Source of the DNA: Streptococcus mitis NCTC 12261
GTDB lineage: Bacteria; Bacillota; Bacilli; Lactobacillales; Streptococcaceae
Reading direction: 5' to 3'
DNA: 64,000 nucleotides
Assembly: GCF_000148585.2 (NCBI RefSeq)
Contig: NZ_CP028414.1
Span: forward strand, 1,727,501-1,791,500
Below, piece by piece: positions 28,585 to 37,055 of this stretch. The notes below the pieces were generated by a model. The model was given only the letters and a program-made list of their open reading frames with translations. It was not told where the DNA came from and made no database searches. Each line of letters opens with the position of its first letter. Position 1 is the stretch's first letter. Both the position numbers and the translations under genes were made by a program.

Positions 28585-29235
28585 TTAATACCAGCCGTTG
28601 TTAAGCCAGAAGTTTTTAGCAGCTGACCATGAACCGTAACGTCCTGCAACGTAAGCATCTGCTACACGTTCTTGGTTTTCAGCTGAGTAGTCACCGTTCA
28701 AGTATGAATCTGTCAATTGGTAACGTCCAATGTATTGGCCGTTTGTAGCTGTATAGCTACCACCTGATTCTTTTTGTGCAATCCATTCTTTAGCTTCTGC
28801 TTCAGATCCACTTACAGTTGCAGCTGGTGCTGAAGTTTCTGCTGCAGCAACAGTTTCTTCTGCTACAGGAGCGCTTGCAGCTGGTGCTGCTTCTTCTACT
28901 ACTTCTGTAGTTTCTGCTACTGGAGCTGAAACAGTTTCATCTTGAGCTGCTGGTGCCGCATAAGTAGCTGGCGCTGGTGTTGCAGCAGGCGCTACAGGGC
29001 CATCGATAACCAACTCTTGACCAACATAAATCAAATGAACGTTGTCGATGTGGTTGTTTTCTGCCAATTTCTCAACAGTTGTGTTGTGAGTTTCAGCGAT
29101 TTCTGAAAGTGTATCACCTTCTTTAACAGTGTAAGTTGATGATTCTTGAGCAGATACAAATGATGGAGCAAATACTGCAAACAAGGCAGCTACTCCTGCA
29201 AGAGTTGTTTTAATCTTTTTAGTTGTTGATTTCAT
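28585..29235 (-). CDS. Secreted LysM protein with lysozyme-like/transglycosylase C-terminus
   Basis: A 216-residue secreted protein. The signal peptide (residues 1 to about 29) ends at SFVSAQE. A LysM domain follows (YTVKEGDTLSEIAETHNTTVEKLAENN), which binds peptidoglycan. Then comes an Ala/Pro/Glu-rich linker (about residues 80-145) and a C-terminal transglycosylase-like domain beginning EWIAQKESGG with its candidate catalytic Glu and containing GQYIGRYQL and the ending FWLNNGWY. In pneumococcus I recall a matching gene in the essential WalRK regulon, linked to cell-wall maintenance. The linker length varies widely among such proteins. Confidence 0.9.
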   Translation of the reverse strand: MKSTTKKIKTTLAGVAALFAVFAPSFVSAQESSTYTVKEGDTLSEIAETHNTTVEKLAENNHIDNVHLIYVGQELVIDGPVAPAATPAPATYAAPAAQDETVSAPVAETTEVVEEAAPAASAPVAEETVAAAETSAPAATVSGSEAEAKEWIAQKESGGSYTATNGQYIGRYQLTDSYLNGDYSAENQERVADAYVAGRYGSWSAAKNFWLNNGWY

Positions 29236-29435
29236 ATTTGAAAATTCTCCTTCTTTCTATAGTTCTATCATACCCTTTAAATATTACCGTTTCTTGACAC
29301 TTTTATGTAGAAATATTACAAAATTATTTTTTATTTCTCTAAATAAGCCATTTTTTGTTACAAAAGATGCTTTTTTATGCTATTTGTAGTGTAAAAAGGT
29401 TTTCATCCACAATTAAAGCCAAGACCTTCATTCTT

Positions 29436-29444
29436 TGATATAAT
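29436..29444 (+). promoter_or_regulatory. Extended -10 promoter of the serine dehydratase operon
   Basis: TG-A-TATAAT, 30 bases upstream of the sdaAB ATG, with no convincing -35. The intergenic region 29236-29474 also holds the upstream region of the LysM gene. TGTAAT...TACATA on the minus strand (about 29320-29303) might be a degenerate WalR box but is not a convincing match. Confidence 0.6.
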
Positions 29445-29474
29445 AGAGATAAGAATTTTTATAAGGGGAAACTG

Positions 29475-30146
29475 ATGAAATCACTTCGTTTTCAATCTGT
29501 CTTTGATATCATCGGACCAGTTATGATTGGCCCATCTAGTAGCCATACAGCTGGTGCTGTTCGTATTGGGAAGATTGTCTCTTCCATTTTTGATGATACT
29601 CCGACAGAAGTCGAATTCCAACTATTTAACTCATTTGCCAAGACCTATCGTGGTCACGGAACAGACCTAGCCCTTGTTGCAGGTATTTTGGGCATGGATA
29701 CAGATGATCCTGAAATCCCAAACAGCCTGGAAATTGCCCACAAGCGTGGCATCAAGATTGTCTGGACCATTCAGAAAGACAGCAATGCCCCTCACCCAAA
29801 CACCACTAAAATTACCGTCAAAAATGCTCATAAGACCATTAGCGTGACTGGTATTTCTATCGGGGGAGGAAATATTCAGGTAACTGAACTCAATGGCTTT
29901 GCCGTCTCTCTCAATATGAATACACCGACTATCATCATTGTTCATCAAGATATTCCAGGTATGATTGCCCTCGTAACAGAGGCCCTTTCCCGCTATGGTA
30001 TCAATATCGCTCAGATGAATGTTACTCGTGAAAAAGCTGGTGAAAAAGCTATTATGATTATCGAAGTTGACAGTCGCAACTGTGATGAGGCCATCGAAGA
30101 AATTCGAAAAATCCCTCATCTCCACAATGTCAATTTCTTTAAATAG
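29475..30146 (+). CDS. sdaAB: L-serine dehydratase beta subunit
   Basis: A 223-residue subunit of the iron-sulfur L-serine dehydratase, which converts L-serine to pyruvate and ammonia. It starts RFQSVFDIIGPVMIGPSSSHTAGAVRIG, the family signature, and ends in an ACT domain (about residues 148-220: TIIIVHQDIPGMIALVTEAL) that may sense an amino acid. The ribosome site AAGGGG precedes the ATG. The alpha subunit gene follows after 8 bases. Confidence 0.94.
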   Translation: MKSLRFQSVFDIIGPVMIGPSSSHTAGAVRIGKIVSSIFDDTPTEVEFQLFNSFAKTYRGHGTDLALVAGILGMDTDDPEIPNSLEIAHKRGIKIVWTIQKDSNAPHPNTTKITVKNAHKTISVTGISIGGGNIQVTELNGFAVSLNMNTPTIIIVHQDIPGMIALVTEALSRYGINIAQMNVTREKAGEKAIMIIEVDSRNCDEAIEEIRKIPHLHNVNFFK

Positions 30147-30154
30147 GAGGAAGC

Positions 30155-31027
30155 ATGTTTTATTCTATCAAAGAATTGGTCGAGCAAGCAGATCTGGACT
30201 TTCAAGGAAATGTCGCAGAACTCATGATTACAACAGAGTTTGAATTGACCGGTCGCGAACGTGAAGAAGTCTTCCTTCTCATGGAACGCAATCTAGAAGT
30301 CATGAAAGCCTCTGTCCAACTTGGCCTCAATGAAAATAAATCTCGTAGTGGCCTGACAGGTGGAGATGCTGCCAAATTGGATCACTACATCAAAAACGGA
30401 AAAACTCTGTCAGATTACACGATTCTCTCTGCTGCCCGAAATGCCATTGCAGTCAATGAACACAATGCCAAAATGGGCTTGGTTTGTGCCACTCCGACCG
30501 CAGGAAGTGCTGGCTGTCTGCCTTCCGTTCTAACAGCTGCTATTGAAAAATTAGACCTCAGCCACGAGCAACAGCTGGATTTCCTCTTTGCTGCCGGTGC
30601 CTTTGGACTAGTCATCGCAAACAATGCCTCTATCTCAGGTGCTGAAGGTGGCTGTCAGGCCGAGGTTGGTTCGGCCTCTGCTATGAGTGCTGCAGCCTTG
30701 ACTCTAGCTGCCGGTGGAACACCTTATCAGGCCAGTCAAGCCATTGCCTTTGTCATTAAAAATATGCTAGGCCTCATCTGTGACCCTGTTGCCGGCTTGG
30801 TCGAAGTTCCCTGTGTCAAACGCAATGCCATGGGAGCTAGCTTTGCCTTCATCGCAGCAGACATGGCCCTGGCAGGTATCGAATCTAAAATCCCTGTGGA
30901 TGAAGTTATCGATGCCATGTACCAAGTAGGAGCAAGCATGCCAACTGCCTTTCGTGAAACAGCTGAAGGTGGACTCGCTGCCACCCCTACTGGTCGTCGC
31001 CTCCAAAAAGAAATTTTCGGAGAATAA
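30155..31027 (+). CDS. sdaAA: L-serine dehydratase alpha subunit (iron-sulfur)
   Basis: A 290-residue catalytic subunit. It contains SRSGLTGGDAAKL, CATPTAGSAGCLPSVL, GGCQAEVGSASAMSAAAL and LICDPVAGLVEVPCVKRNA. Cysteines in the last three motifs are the [4Fe-4S] ligands of the family. With the beta subunit it degrades serine for pyruvate. A HAD phosphatase gene follows after 21 bases and may belong to the same transcript. Confidence 0.95.
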   Translation: MFYSIKELVEQADLDFQGNVAELMITTEFELTGREREEVFLLMERNLEVMKASVQLGLNENKSRSGLTGGDAAKLDHYIKNGKTLSDYTILSAARNAIAVNEHNAKMGLVCATPTAGSAGCLPSVLTAAIEKLDLSHEQQLDFLFAAGAFGLVIANNASISGAEGGCQAEVGSASAMSAAALTLAAGGTPYQASQAIAFVIKNMLGLICDPVAGLVEVPCVKRNAMGASFAFIAADMALAGIESKIPVDEVIDAMYQVGASMPTAFRETAEGGLAATPTGRRLQKEIFGE

Positions 31028-31048
31028 GCTTATCAAATAGGAGAAACC

Positions 31049-31681
31049 ATGACCTCTATCTCAGCTATCTTTTTCGATCTGGACGGAACCCTCGTTGATA
31101 GTTCTATCGGGATTCACAATGCCTTTACCCATACCTTTAAGGAGCTGGGGGTACCTAGCCCTGATGCCAAAACTATTCGTGGTTTTATGGGACCGCCTCT
31201 TGAAAGTAGTTTTGCGACCTGCCTTCCCAAAGAACAAATTTCTGAAGCCGTGCAGATATACCGTTCGTACTATAAGGAGAAAGGCATCCATGAAGCTCAG
31301 CTCTTCCCTCATATTGTAGGCTTGCTTGAGAAGTTATCGAGCAATTACCCTCTTTATATCACCACTACAAAGAATACTCCAACCGCTCAAGACATGACTA
31401 AAAACTTGGGAATCTATCATTTCTTTGATGGCATTTATGGTTCCAGCCCCGAAGCACCCCATAAGGCAGATGTCATACGCCAAGCCTTGCAGACACATCA
31501 ACTAGCACCGGAACAAGCCATCATCATCGGAGATACCAAGTTTGATATGCTTGGAGCTCAAGAAACAGGCATTCAGAAATTGGCCGTCACTTGGGGATTT
31601 GGAGAGCAAGCAGATCTACTAAACTATCAGCCTGATTATATCGCCCACAAACCCATAGAAGTTTTGAGGTATTTTCAATAA
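31049..31681 (+). CDS. HAD-superfamily phosphatase (phosphoglycolate phosphatase-like)
   Basis: A 210-residue HAD hydrolase with motif I FFDLDGTLVDSSIGI (nucleophile Asp), an alpha-helical cap (residues about 18-80), motif II ITTTKN, motif III Lys in PHKADVI and motif IV IIGDTKFDMLGAQ. The cap type is that of Gph/PpaX-like phosphatases. Substrate is not predictable from sequence. Its ribosome site is AGGAGA. It is the last gene before a boxA fragment and a strong terminator. Confidence 0.85.
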   Translation: MTSISAIFFDLDGTLVDSSIGIHNAFTHTFKELGVPSPDAKTIRGFMGPPLESSFATCLPKEQISEAVQIYRSYYKEKGIHEAQLFPHIVGLLEKLSSNYPLYITTTKNTPTAQDMTKNLGIYHFFDGIYGSSPEAPHKADVIRQALQTHQLAPEQAIIIGDTKFDMLGAQETGIQKLAVTWGFGEQADLLNYQPDYIAHKPIEVLRYFQ

Positions 31682-31688
31682 CATATAC

Positions 31689-31737
31689 ATACGACAAGGC
31701 GACGTTAACGTGGTTTGAAAAGATTTTCGAAGAGTAT
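31689..31737 (-). repeat. Solitary boxA fragment
   Basis: A reversed boxA module (core GACAAGGCGACGTTAACGTG, end TTTTCGAAGAGTAT) without boxB or boxC. It is a decayed BOX element between the HAD gene and its terminator. Confidence 0.85.
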
Positions 31738-31752
31738 AAGTCTCTACATAAC

Positions 31753-31799
31753 AAAACGCATATTACCAAGGTTTTTCTATTCCTGATAATATGCGTTTT
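31753..31799. terminator. Bidirectional terminator between the HAD gene and the CapD-like gene
   Basis: AAAACGCATATTA and TAATATGCGTTTT form a perfect 13-bp stem around a 21-base loop, followed by T residues on the plus strand. Confidence 0.85.
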
Positions 31800-31816
31800 T
31801 TGATTGTAAATATTTT

Positions 31817-33667
31817 TTATTCAACGTGGGTAGTTTGATTGGCAAAGGCGATAATAGCTTGCTTCAACTCATCTCCACTAAGAGTGCGGAACTCTTCAAT
31901 TTTTTGATCGATTGCTTCTAGAGGCATGACATTAACTTTACCAACGAAAATCTTATCCATAACTTGATTATCAACAAGTTCGGTTGATACCAAGAGTTCT
32001 TCGTAGAGTTTTTCGCCTGGGCGGATTCCAACTTCAACAATTGGAATTTCGCTTTCGGTGTGTCCACTTAGAAGGACCATTTTCTTGGCCAAGTCATAAA
32101 TCTTGACTGGTTTGCCCATATCAAGGATAAAGACTTCTCCATCCTTGGCATAAGCACCAGCATGGATAACCAAACGGCTAGCTTCTGGAATAGTCATAAA
32201 GTAACGGGTCATGCGGAAGTCTGTCACCGTTACAGGCCCACCTTCAGCAATCTGGCGTTCAAAGACTGGAATGACACTACCACGGCTACCAAGTACATTC
32301 CCAAAACGAACTGCACAGTAGGTTGATTGGCTACGTTGGTTGAAACCAGTGACAATCAACTCAGCCACTCGCTTGGTTGCTCCCATAACATTTGGTGGAT
32401 TAACCGCCTTATCTGTCGAAATCATAACCATCTTAGGTACTTTGGCTTCATCAACAGCCTTAGCAACGTTGTAGGTTCCACGGATATTGTTTTTGAAGGC
32501 TTCTTTTGGATTGCGCTCCATCATAGGAACGTGCTTGTGGGCTGCCGCATGATAAACAATAGCTGGCTTGTACTTTTCAAAGACTTGCAAGAGACGATCA
32601 TAGTCTTGAATGTCCGCAATCACAGGAACATAATCAATCCCTTGGAACTTACGAATCAATTCATGATAAACAAGGTAAATTGAGTTTTCCCCATGACCGA
32701 GCAAGACGATGCGTTCAGGATTGAAGCGACTAACTTGGCGACAGATTTCAGAACCTATTGAGCCACCAGCACCTGTAACCAAGATGGTCTTACCTGTCAG
32801 TTCTGCGCCCAGACGCGATTCGTCAAGACGAATTTCCTGACGACCCAAAAGGTCCGTAATATCAATTTTTTGGAAGCCAGTACCTGCTTGGTGAAGTCCC
32901 TGAACAACGGTTTCAACCTTAGGCATCTTGTAACATTTGACACCCAGCTTATTACACATCTGCAAGATACGTTCATATTCTGACGGGTCAAGCGACGGAA
33001 TCGCAACGATAACACGCTCGATTTGATGGCGTTTGGCTAATTCAGGCAGATCATCATATGAACCCAAAACAGGAATTCCACCAAGTTTTTGGCCCTTTTT
33101 CTTAGAATCCTTATCCAAAATACCGACAAGTTCTAATTCACTAGTTGGATGTTGGTAACTATCCATAAAGAGAGCTCCACCATCACCGGCACCAATCAAG
33201 AAAGTCCGACGGTGTTCTCCATCACCACTTCCCTTTTTGCGTTTAGAGTAGATTAACTGCCAAGTAATCCGTGGCAATAAAATTAAGAAAGTACTCAACA
33301 AGATAAAGAGCACGATAAAACGGATGGAGAAGAGAGGCAAGAAGGCATAGCAGATACTATATGACAAGATACTGCTAGCAGTCACACCAAAAAAGATTTT
33401 CATGAAATCCGTAATCTTACTGTAACGACTGATACTAGCGTTCAATCCCCAAAATCCAATCATCAATTGATAGAACAGGAAGGCCAAACTCGTGTAGATG
33501 ATGTAGTCAACAGGTGCTGGATTAATCAATCCGTAGAATAAGATATAAGATACAATGATGGAAACCACCATACTCAAAATATCAAATATTCCCCAGAAAA
33601 CCTGTTTTTGTTGTTTATTTAAAATTTCCACCAGATCAATCACATAATCTGTGAGTTTTTTATTCAT
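31817..33667 (-). CDS. Membrane-bound nucleotide-sugar dehydratase, CapD/FlaA1/WbpM family
   Basis: A 616-residue protein. Four N-terminal helices (residues about 20-135) are followed by a CoA-binding-like Rossmann domain (TFLIGAGDGGALFM) and a second SDR domain (about 290-580) with GAGGSIGSEICRQV, YHAAAHKHVPMMERNP, MISTDKAVNPPNVMGATKR and RFGNVLGSRGSVIPVF. The family makes UDP-4-keto-6-deoxy sugars from UDP-GlcNAc for surface polysaccharides. No other sugar-pathway genes adjoin except the glycosyltransferase at 33859, so it is a solitary household copy outside a capsule locus. Exact product unknown. Confidence 0.9.
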   Translation of the reverse strand: MNKKLTDYVIDLVEILNKQQKQVFWGIFDILSMVVSIIVSYILFYGLINPAPVDYIIYTSLAFLFYQLMIGFWGLNASISRYSKITDFMKIFFGVTASSILSYSICYAFLPLFSIRFIVLFILLSTFLILLPRITWQLIYSKRKKGSGDGEHRRTFLIGAGDGGALFMDSYQHPTSELELVGILDKDSKKKGQKLGGIPVLGSYDDLPELAKRHQIERVIVAIPSLDPSEYERILQMCNKLGVKCYKMPKVETVVQGLHQAGTGFQKIDITDLLGRQEIRLDESRLGAELTGKTILVTGAGGSIGSEICRQVSRFNPERIVLLGHGENSIYLVYHELIRKFQGIDYVPVIADIQDYDRLLQVFEKYKPAIVYHAAAHKHVPMMERNPKEAFKNNIRGTYNVAKAVDEAKVPKMVMISTDKAVNPPNVMGATKRVAELIVTGFNQRSQSTYCAVRFGNVLGSRGSVIPVFERQIAEGGPVTVTDFRMTRYFMTIPEASRLVIHAGAYAKDGEVFILDMGKPVKIYDLAKKMVLLSGHTESEIPIVEVGIRPGEKLYEELLVSTELVDNQVMDKIFVGKVNVMPLEAIDQKIEEFRTLSGDELKQAIIAFANQTTHVE

Positions 33668-33702
33668 AGAAATTTACTCCTCCTTAAAAGAGCTGGATGA
33701 TT

Positions 33703-33806
33703 ATACTCAATGAAAATCAAAGAGCAAACTAGGAAACTAGCCGCAGGCTGTACTTGAGTACGGCAAGGCGACGTTGACGCGGTTTGAATTTGATTTTCGA
33801 AGAGCA
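33703..33806 (-). repeat. BOX element lacking boxB (boxC - boxA)
   Basis: A reversed boxC (ATACTCAATGAAAATCAAAG to CTAGCCGCAGG) is joined directly to a reversed boxA containing TACGGCAAGGCGACGTTGAC and ending GATTTTCGAAGAG. No boxB module. It lies upstream of the CapD-like gene and downstream of the glycosyltransferase gene. Confidence 0.9.
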
Positions 33807-33858
33807 TTATATTGTTATTATAACACTTTTTCTAAAGTTTATGATTTGCTACAATCTT

Positions 33859-34689
33859 TTACTTGCTTTTTCGTAACAGTTTCATAAAAATAAACTGTCG
33901 GACAAATCCGGGACAAAGGGCAACCACCATCTGAATGGCAACACTCTTGGCATACTCCATGTAAGAAATTTGTCCTCGCTTCAGCATGCGTTGACGAGCT
34001 TGACGATAGAGTTTGAGGTAACGCAGTCCCCCACGACGCTCAAACATTCCTGCTCCAACACGAACCTTACACAAGATTTGATCCAGATTTCCAGTCTTAG
34101 CTCCTGCAGCAATCATATTGAGCCAGAGGAGGTCATCCTCCATATAAAGCCCATCCTCATAGTTGCCTGCCTTGAGAACCATGTCCTTCTTGAACATGAC
34201 AGTCATGTGGTTAAAGGCACTTCTCATCCTTTGATAAGCTACAATATCTGCATGCTGGGTTGGAACACGACGGTAAGAAACAATCTCATCAGGATTGTCA
34301 ATAAACTCTGCAATATGTCCACCTAATAGGTCGAGGTTTTCCTTCTCCATTAGCTGAACCTGTTTCTCAAAACGGTCTGGAACAGCTATATCATCCGTAT
34401 CCATACGAGCGATGATATCGTACTGACACTGCAAAACACCCTGTCGAAGAGCCAGACCCAAACCTTGATTATGCTCAAGAGGATAGCGTTTCACTGGAAT
34501 ATCAGACTCAGCTTCAAGCTGGTCTAATACCTGATAGAGCTCAGGTGTCAAAGGCCCATCCTCAACCAGAACCAATTCGCTCGGTTTCAGGGTCTGATTT
34601 TGAACACTCTCAATAGCATCCTTTAAAAATGTCGGATTTTCCTTGATATAGACCGATATCAATACGCTGATTTTTTGCTTTTCAGACAC
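33859..34689 (-). CDS. Family 2 glycosyltransferase
   Basis: A 276-residue GT-A glycosyltransferase. The N-terminus KISVLISVYIKENPTFLKDAIESV binds the nucleotide sugar. ARMDTDDIAVPDRF holds the D-x-D metal site, and YMEDDLLWLNMIAAG matches the catalytic ED region. A short hydrophobic C-terminal segment may touch the membrane. It is transcribed in the same direction as the CapD-like gene but separated by a BOX element. Acceptor and donor sugars are unknown. Confidence 0.88.
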   Translation of the reverse strand: MSEKQKISVLISVYIKENPTFLKDAIESVQNQTLKPSELVLVEDGPLTPELYQVLDQLEAESDIPVKRYPLEHNQGLGLALRQGVLQCQYDIIARMDTDDIAVPDRFEKQVQLMEKENLDLLGGHIAEFIDNPDEIVSYRRVPTQHADIVAYQRMRSAFNHMTVMFKKDMVLKAGNYEDGLYMEDDLLWLNMIAAGAKTGNLDQILCKVRVGAGMFERRGGLRYLKLYRQARQRMLKRGQISYMEYAKSVAIQMVVALCPGFVRQFIFMKLLRKSK

Positions 34690-34779
34690 AGTTTTTCTCC
34701 AATGTATAGATTTCCTTCCACTATTTTATCATAATTTTCAAGACTTTCCCATTTTTATCTTGAAAGCCCAAAACCTTAC

Positions 34780-34808
34780 TTGACATTATAAGGAAAAAAC
34801 CTTAAAAT
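34780..34808 (+). promoter_or_regulatory. Consensus promoter of the MFS transporter gene
   Basis: TTGACA (34780-34785), 17 bp, TAAAAT (34803-34808). The spacer contains a small dyad AAGG-aaaaaa-CCTT. Confidence 0.8.
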
Positions 34809-34843
34809 AAGCTGTTATTAAAATCAGCTAGAAGAGGTAGTAT

Positions 34844-36010
34844 ATGAAAAAGCAATCACTCTTTTTTGTTCCAGGTATTATACTAATTGGTGTTTCCTTG
34901 CGGACTCCTTTTACTGTTTTACCCATTATTTTGGGAGATATTTCGCAAGGACTGGGAGTAGAAGTTAGTTCGCTTGGTGTCTTGACCAGCCTTCCTCTCC
35001 TCATGTTTACCCTCTTCTCGCTATTTTCTACCCGACTGGCTCAAAAAATCGGCTTGGAGCATCTCTTCACCTACAGCCTTTTCTTCTTGACCATAGGTTC
35101 TCTCATTCGACTAATCAATCTGCCCCTGCTCTATCTAGGAACCTTGATGGTTGGGGCAAGTATCGCAGTCATCAATGTGCTGCTTCCTAGTCTTATCCAA
35201 GCCAATCAACCAAAGAAAATTGGTTTTCTGACTACCTTATATGTAACCTCTATGGGGGTTGCGACGGCTCTGGCCTCCTATCTGGCTGTGCCTATTACAC
35301 AAGCCAGTTCTTGGAAAGGACTTATCATCCTCCTCACCCTGCTCTGCCTTGCAACTTTTTTGGTCTGGCTACCTAATCACCGCTATAATCACAGACTGGC
35401 TCCACAAACCAAACAAAAAAGCAAAGCAAAGGTCATGCGTAATAAACAGGTCTGGGCAGTTATTGTCTTTGCAGGTTTTCAATCCTTGCTCTTTTACACC
35501 GCTATGACCTGGCTACCTACCATGGCCATCCATGCAGGCCTATCCAGTCACGAAGCTGGCTTGCTGACTTCTATCTTCTCTCTGATTAGCATTCCTTTTT
35601 CAATGACCATCCCAAGCCTGACAACCAGCTTGTCTACTCGCAACCGTCAGCTCATGCTCGCTCTGGTTTCACTAGCTGGTGTGGTCGGCATTTCCATGCT
35701 CTTCTTCCCAATCAATAATTTCTTTTACTGGCTTGCCATCCATCTCCTCATCGGAACCGCAACCAGCGCCCTCTTCCCCTATCTCATGGTCAACTTTTCA
35801 CTCAAGACAAGCGCCCCTGAAAAGACTGCCCAATTGTCTGGTTTATCTCAAACAGGAGGCTATATCCTAGCAGCCTTTGGGCCAACCCTCTTTGGTTACA
35901 GTTTTGACCTTTTCCACTCTTGGGTGCCAGCTGTAGCTGCCCTCTTACTCGTCGATATCCTGATGACTGTGGCCCTCTTTACAGTGGACAGAGCTGATAA
36001 AATCCTTTAA
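34844..36010 (+). CDS. Major facilitator transporter, CynX/NimT family
   Basis: A 388-residue transporter with about 12 helices. The N-terminal LIGVSLRTPFTVLPIILGDI and SSLGVLTSLPLLMFTLFS are typical of the CynX/NimT branch (cyanate or nitroimidazole-type transporters). The loop between helices 6 and 7 is basic (RLAPQTKQKSKAKVMRNKQ). Substrate unknown. It stands alone with its own promoter and terminator. Confidence 0.85.
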   Translation: MKKQSLFFVPGIILIGVSLRTPFTVLPIILGDISQGLGVEVSSLGVLTSLPLLMFTLFSLFSTRLAQKIGLEHLFTYSLFFLTIGSLIRLINLPLLYLGTLMVGASIAVINVLLPSLIQANQPKKIGFLTTLYVTSMGVATALASYLAVPITQASSWKGLIILLTLLCLATFLVWLPNHRYNHRLAPQTKQKSKAKVMRNKQVWAVIVFAGFQSLLFYTAMTWLPTMAIHAGLSSHEAGLLTSIFSLISIPFSMTIPSLTTSLSTRNRQLMLALVSLAGVVGISMLFFPINNFFYWLAIHLLIGTATSALFPYLMVNFSLKTSAPEKTAQLSGLSQTGGYILAAFGPTLFGYSFDLFHSWVPAVAALLLVDILMTVALFTVDRADKIL

Positions 36011-36037
36011 ACTTCTAGTTTTGGCTAGAAGTTTTTT
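36011..36037 (+). terminator. MFS gene terminator
   Basis: ACTTCTAG and CTAGAAGT form an 8-bp stem around TTTTGG, followed by TTTTT. It overlaps the first repeat of the padR operator region by two bases. Confidence 0.85.
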
Positions 36038-36131
36038 ATATATAAAAATTTTACACATTTCTCTTGACAGGGCTTTCATTTAGATGTACAATGTATGTGT
36101 AGAAAAATTATATATAAAAATCTTACACATT
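36036..36131 (+). promoter_or_regulatory. padR promoter flanked by direct repeats, probable autoregulatory operators
   Basis: TTGACA (36064-36069), 17 bp, TACAAT (36087-36092) is a near-consensus promoter. Two 24-bp copies at 36036-36059 and 36108-36131 differ at one base; each begins TTATATATAAAAAT and ends TTACACATT. An inverted ATGTGTA lies at 36095-36101, just after the -10. TACACAT/ATGTGTA resembles the ATGT...ACAT half-sites of PadR regulators, so autorepression is likely. Confidence 0.7.
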
Positions 36132-36148
36132 AGAAAAGGAGGTTTCCC

Positions 36149-36475
36149 ATGTACTTTCCAACATCCTCTGCCTTGATTGAATTTCTCATCTTGGCCGTAC
36201 TGGAGCAGGATGATTCTTATGGTTATGAGATTAGCCAGACCATTAAGCTTATCGCTAACATCAAAGAATCTACGCTCTATCCCATTCTCAAAAAATTGGA
36301 AGGCAATAGCTTTCTGACAACCTATTCTAGAGAGTTCCAAGGTCGCATGCGCAAATACTACTCCTTGACAAATGGTGGTATAGAACAGCTCGTGACCCTG
36401 AAAGATGAATGGGCACTCTATACAGACACCATTAATGGCATCATAGAAGGGAGTATCCGCCATGACAAGAACTGA
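36149..36475 (+). CDS. PadR-family transcriptional regulator
   Basis: A 108-residue winged-helix regulator. FLILAVLEQDDSYGYEISQTI and ESTLYPILKKLEGNSFLTTYSRE are the PadR DNA-binding signature; the rest is a short dimerisation helix (about residues 80-105). Ribosome site AAAAGGAGG. It overlaps the DUF1700 gene by 14 bases. PadR-DUF1700-DUF4097 operons are common in Firmicutes and are often linked to envelope stress. The flanking repeats indicate self-control. Confidence 0.9.
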   Translation: MYFPTSSALIEFLILAVLEQDDSYGYEISQTIKLIANIKESTLYPILKKLEGNSFLTTYSREFQGRMRKYYSLTNGGIEQLVTLKDEWALYTDTINGIIEGSIRHDKN

Positions 36476-37055
36476 ATACCTGACTCAGCTAGAACTCTAT
36501 CTCAAAAAACTGCCTCAGGCTGACCAAATTGAAGCCATGGACTATTTCAGGGAACTCTTTGACGATGCTGGAGTCGAAGGAGAAGAAGAACTCATCGCTA
36601 GCTTAGGAACTCCTAAGGAAGCAGCTCACGAAGTTCTCTCCAATCTTCTCGATAAAAAAATCAATGAAGCACCCGATCAAAAGAATAACCGACAAATTTT
36701 GCATATCGCCTTGTTAGCTCTCCTTGCAGCCCCCATCGGTATTCCTCTGGGAATCGCCATCCTCGTGTCCCTGTTCGCAATCTTTGTGGCAGCCTTGACT
36801 GTCATTCTGGCTTTCTTTGCAGTTTCCATACTTGGTATCATCGGCGGATTCCTATTTTTAGTTGAAAGTTTCACTGTCTTAGCCCAAGCTAAATCAGCCT
36901 TTATCTTGATTTTTGGTGCTGGTTTACTGGCTATCGGTGCTTCTTCGCTAGTCTTACTAGGTATTTCCTATGTAGCCCGCTTCTTCGGCCTACTCATTGT
37001 TCGCCTGGTGCAATTTGTTCTCAAAAAAGGAAAGAGAGGTGACCAGCATGCGTAA
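36462..37055 (+). CDS. DUF1700 membrane protein
   Basis: A 197-residue protein. The N-terminal cytoplasmic part (MTRTEYLTQLELYLKKLP, YFRELFDDAGVEGEEELIASLGTPKEAA) is the DUF1700 helical motif, followed by three or four helices (about residues 78-180). It overlaps both neighbours. Members occur with PadR regulators and DUF4097 proteins; a role in envelope sensing is inferred, not shown. Confidence 0.88.
   Translation: MTRTEYLTQLELYLKKLPQADQIEAMDYFRELFDDAGVEGEEELIASLGTPKEAAHEVLSNLLDKKINEAPDQKNNRQILHIALLALLAAPIGIPLGIAILVSLFAIFVAALTVILAFFAVSILGIIGGFLFLVESFTVLAQAKSAFILIFGAGLLAIGASSLVLLGISYVARFFGLLIVRLVQFVLKKGKRGDQHA

Noticed and set aside
29300-29345. WalR box upstream of the LysM gene
   Set aside because: TGTAAT...TACATA does not show the expected direct-repeat form, although regulation by WalRK is known for such genes.
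30943-30966. Second parS-like sequence (TTTCGTGAAACA) in sdaAA
   Set aside because: At least four mismatches to the 16-mer and it lies in coding sequence with no symmetry.
31817-34689. CapD-like dehydratase plus glycosyltransferase as part of a capsule locus
   Set aside because: Only two genes, separated by a BOX element, with no polymerase, flippase or regulatory wzd/wze genes nearby.
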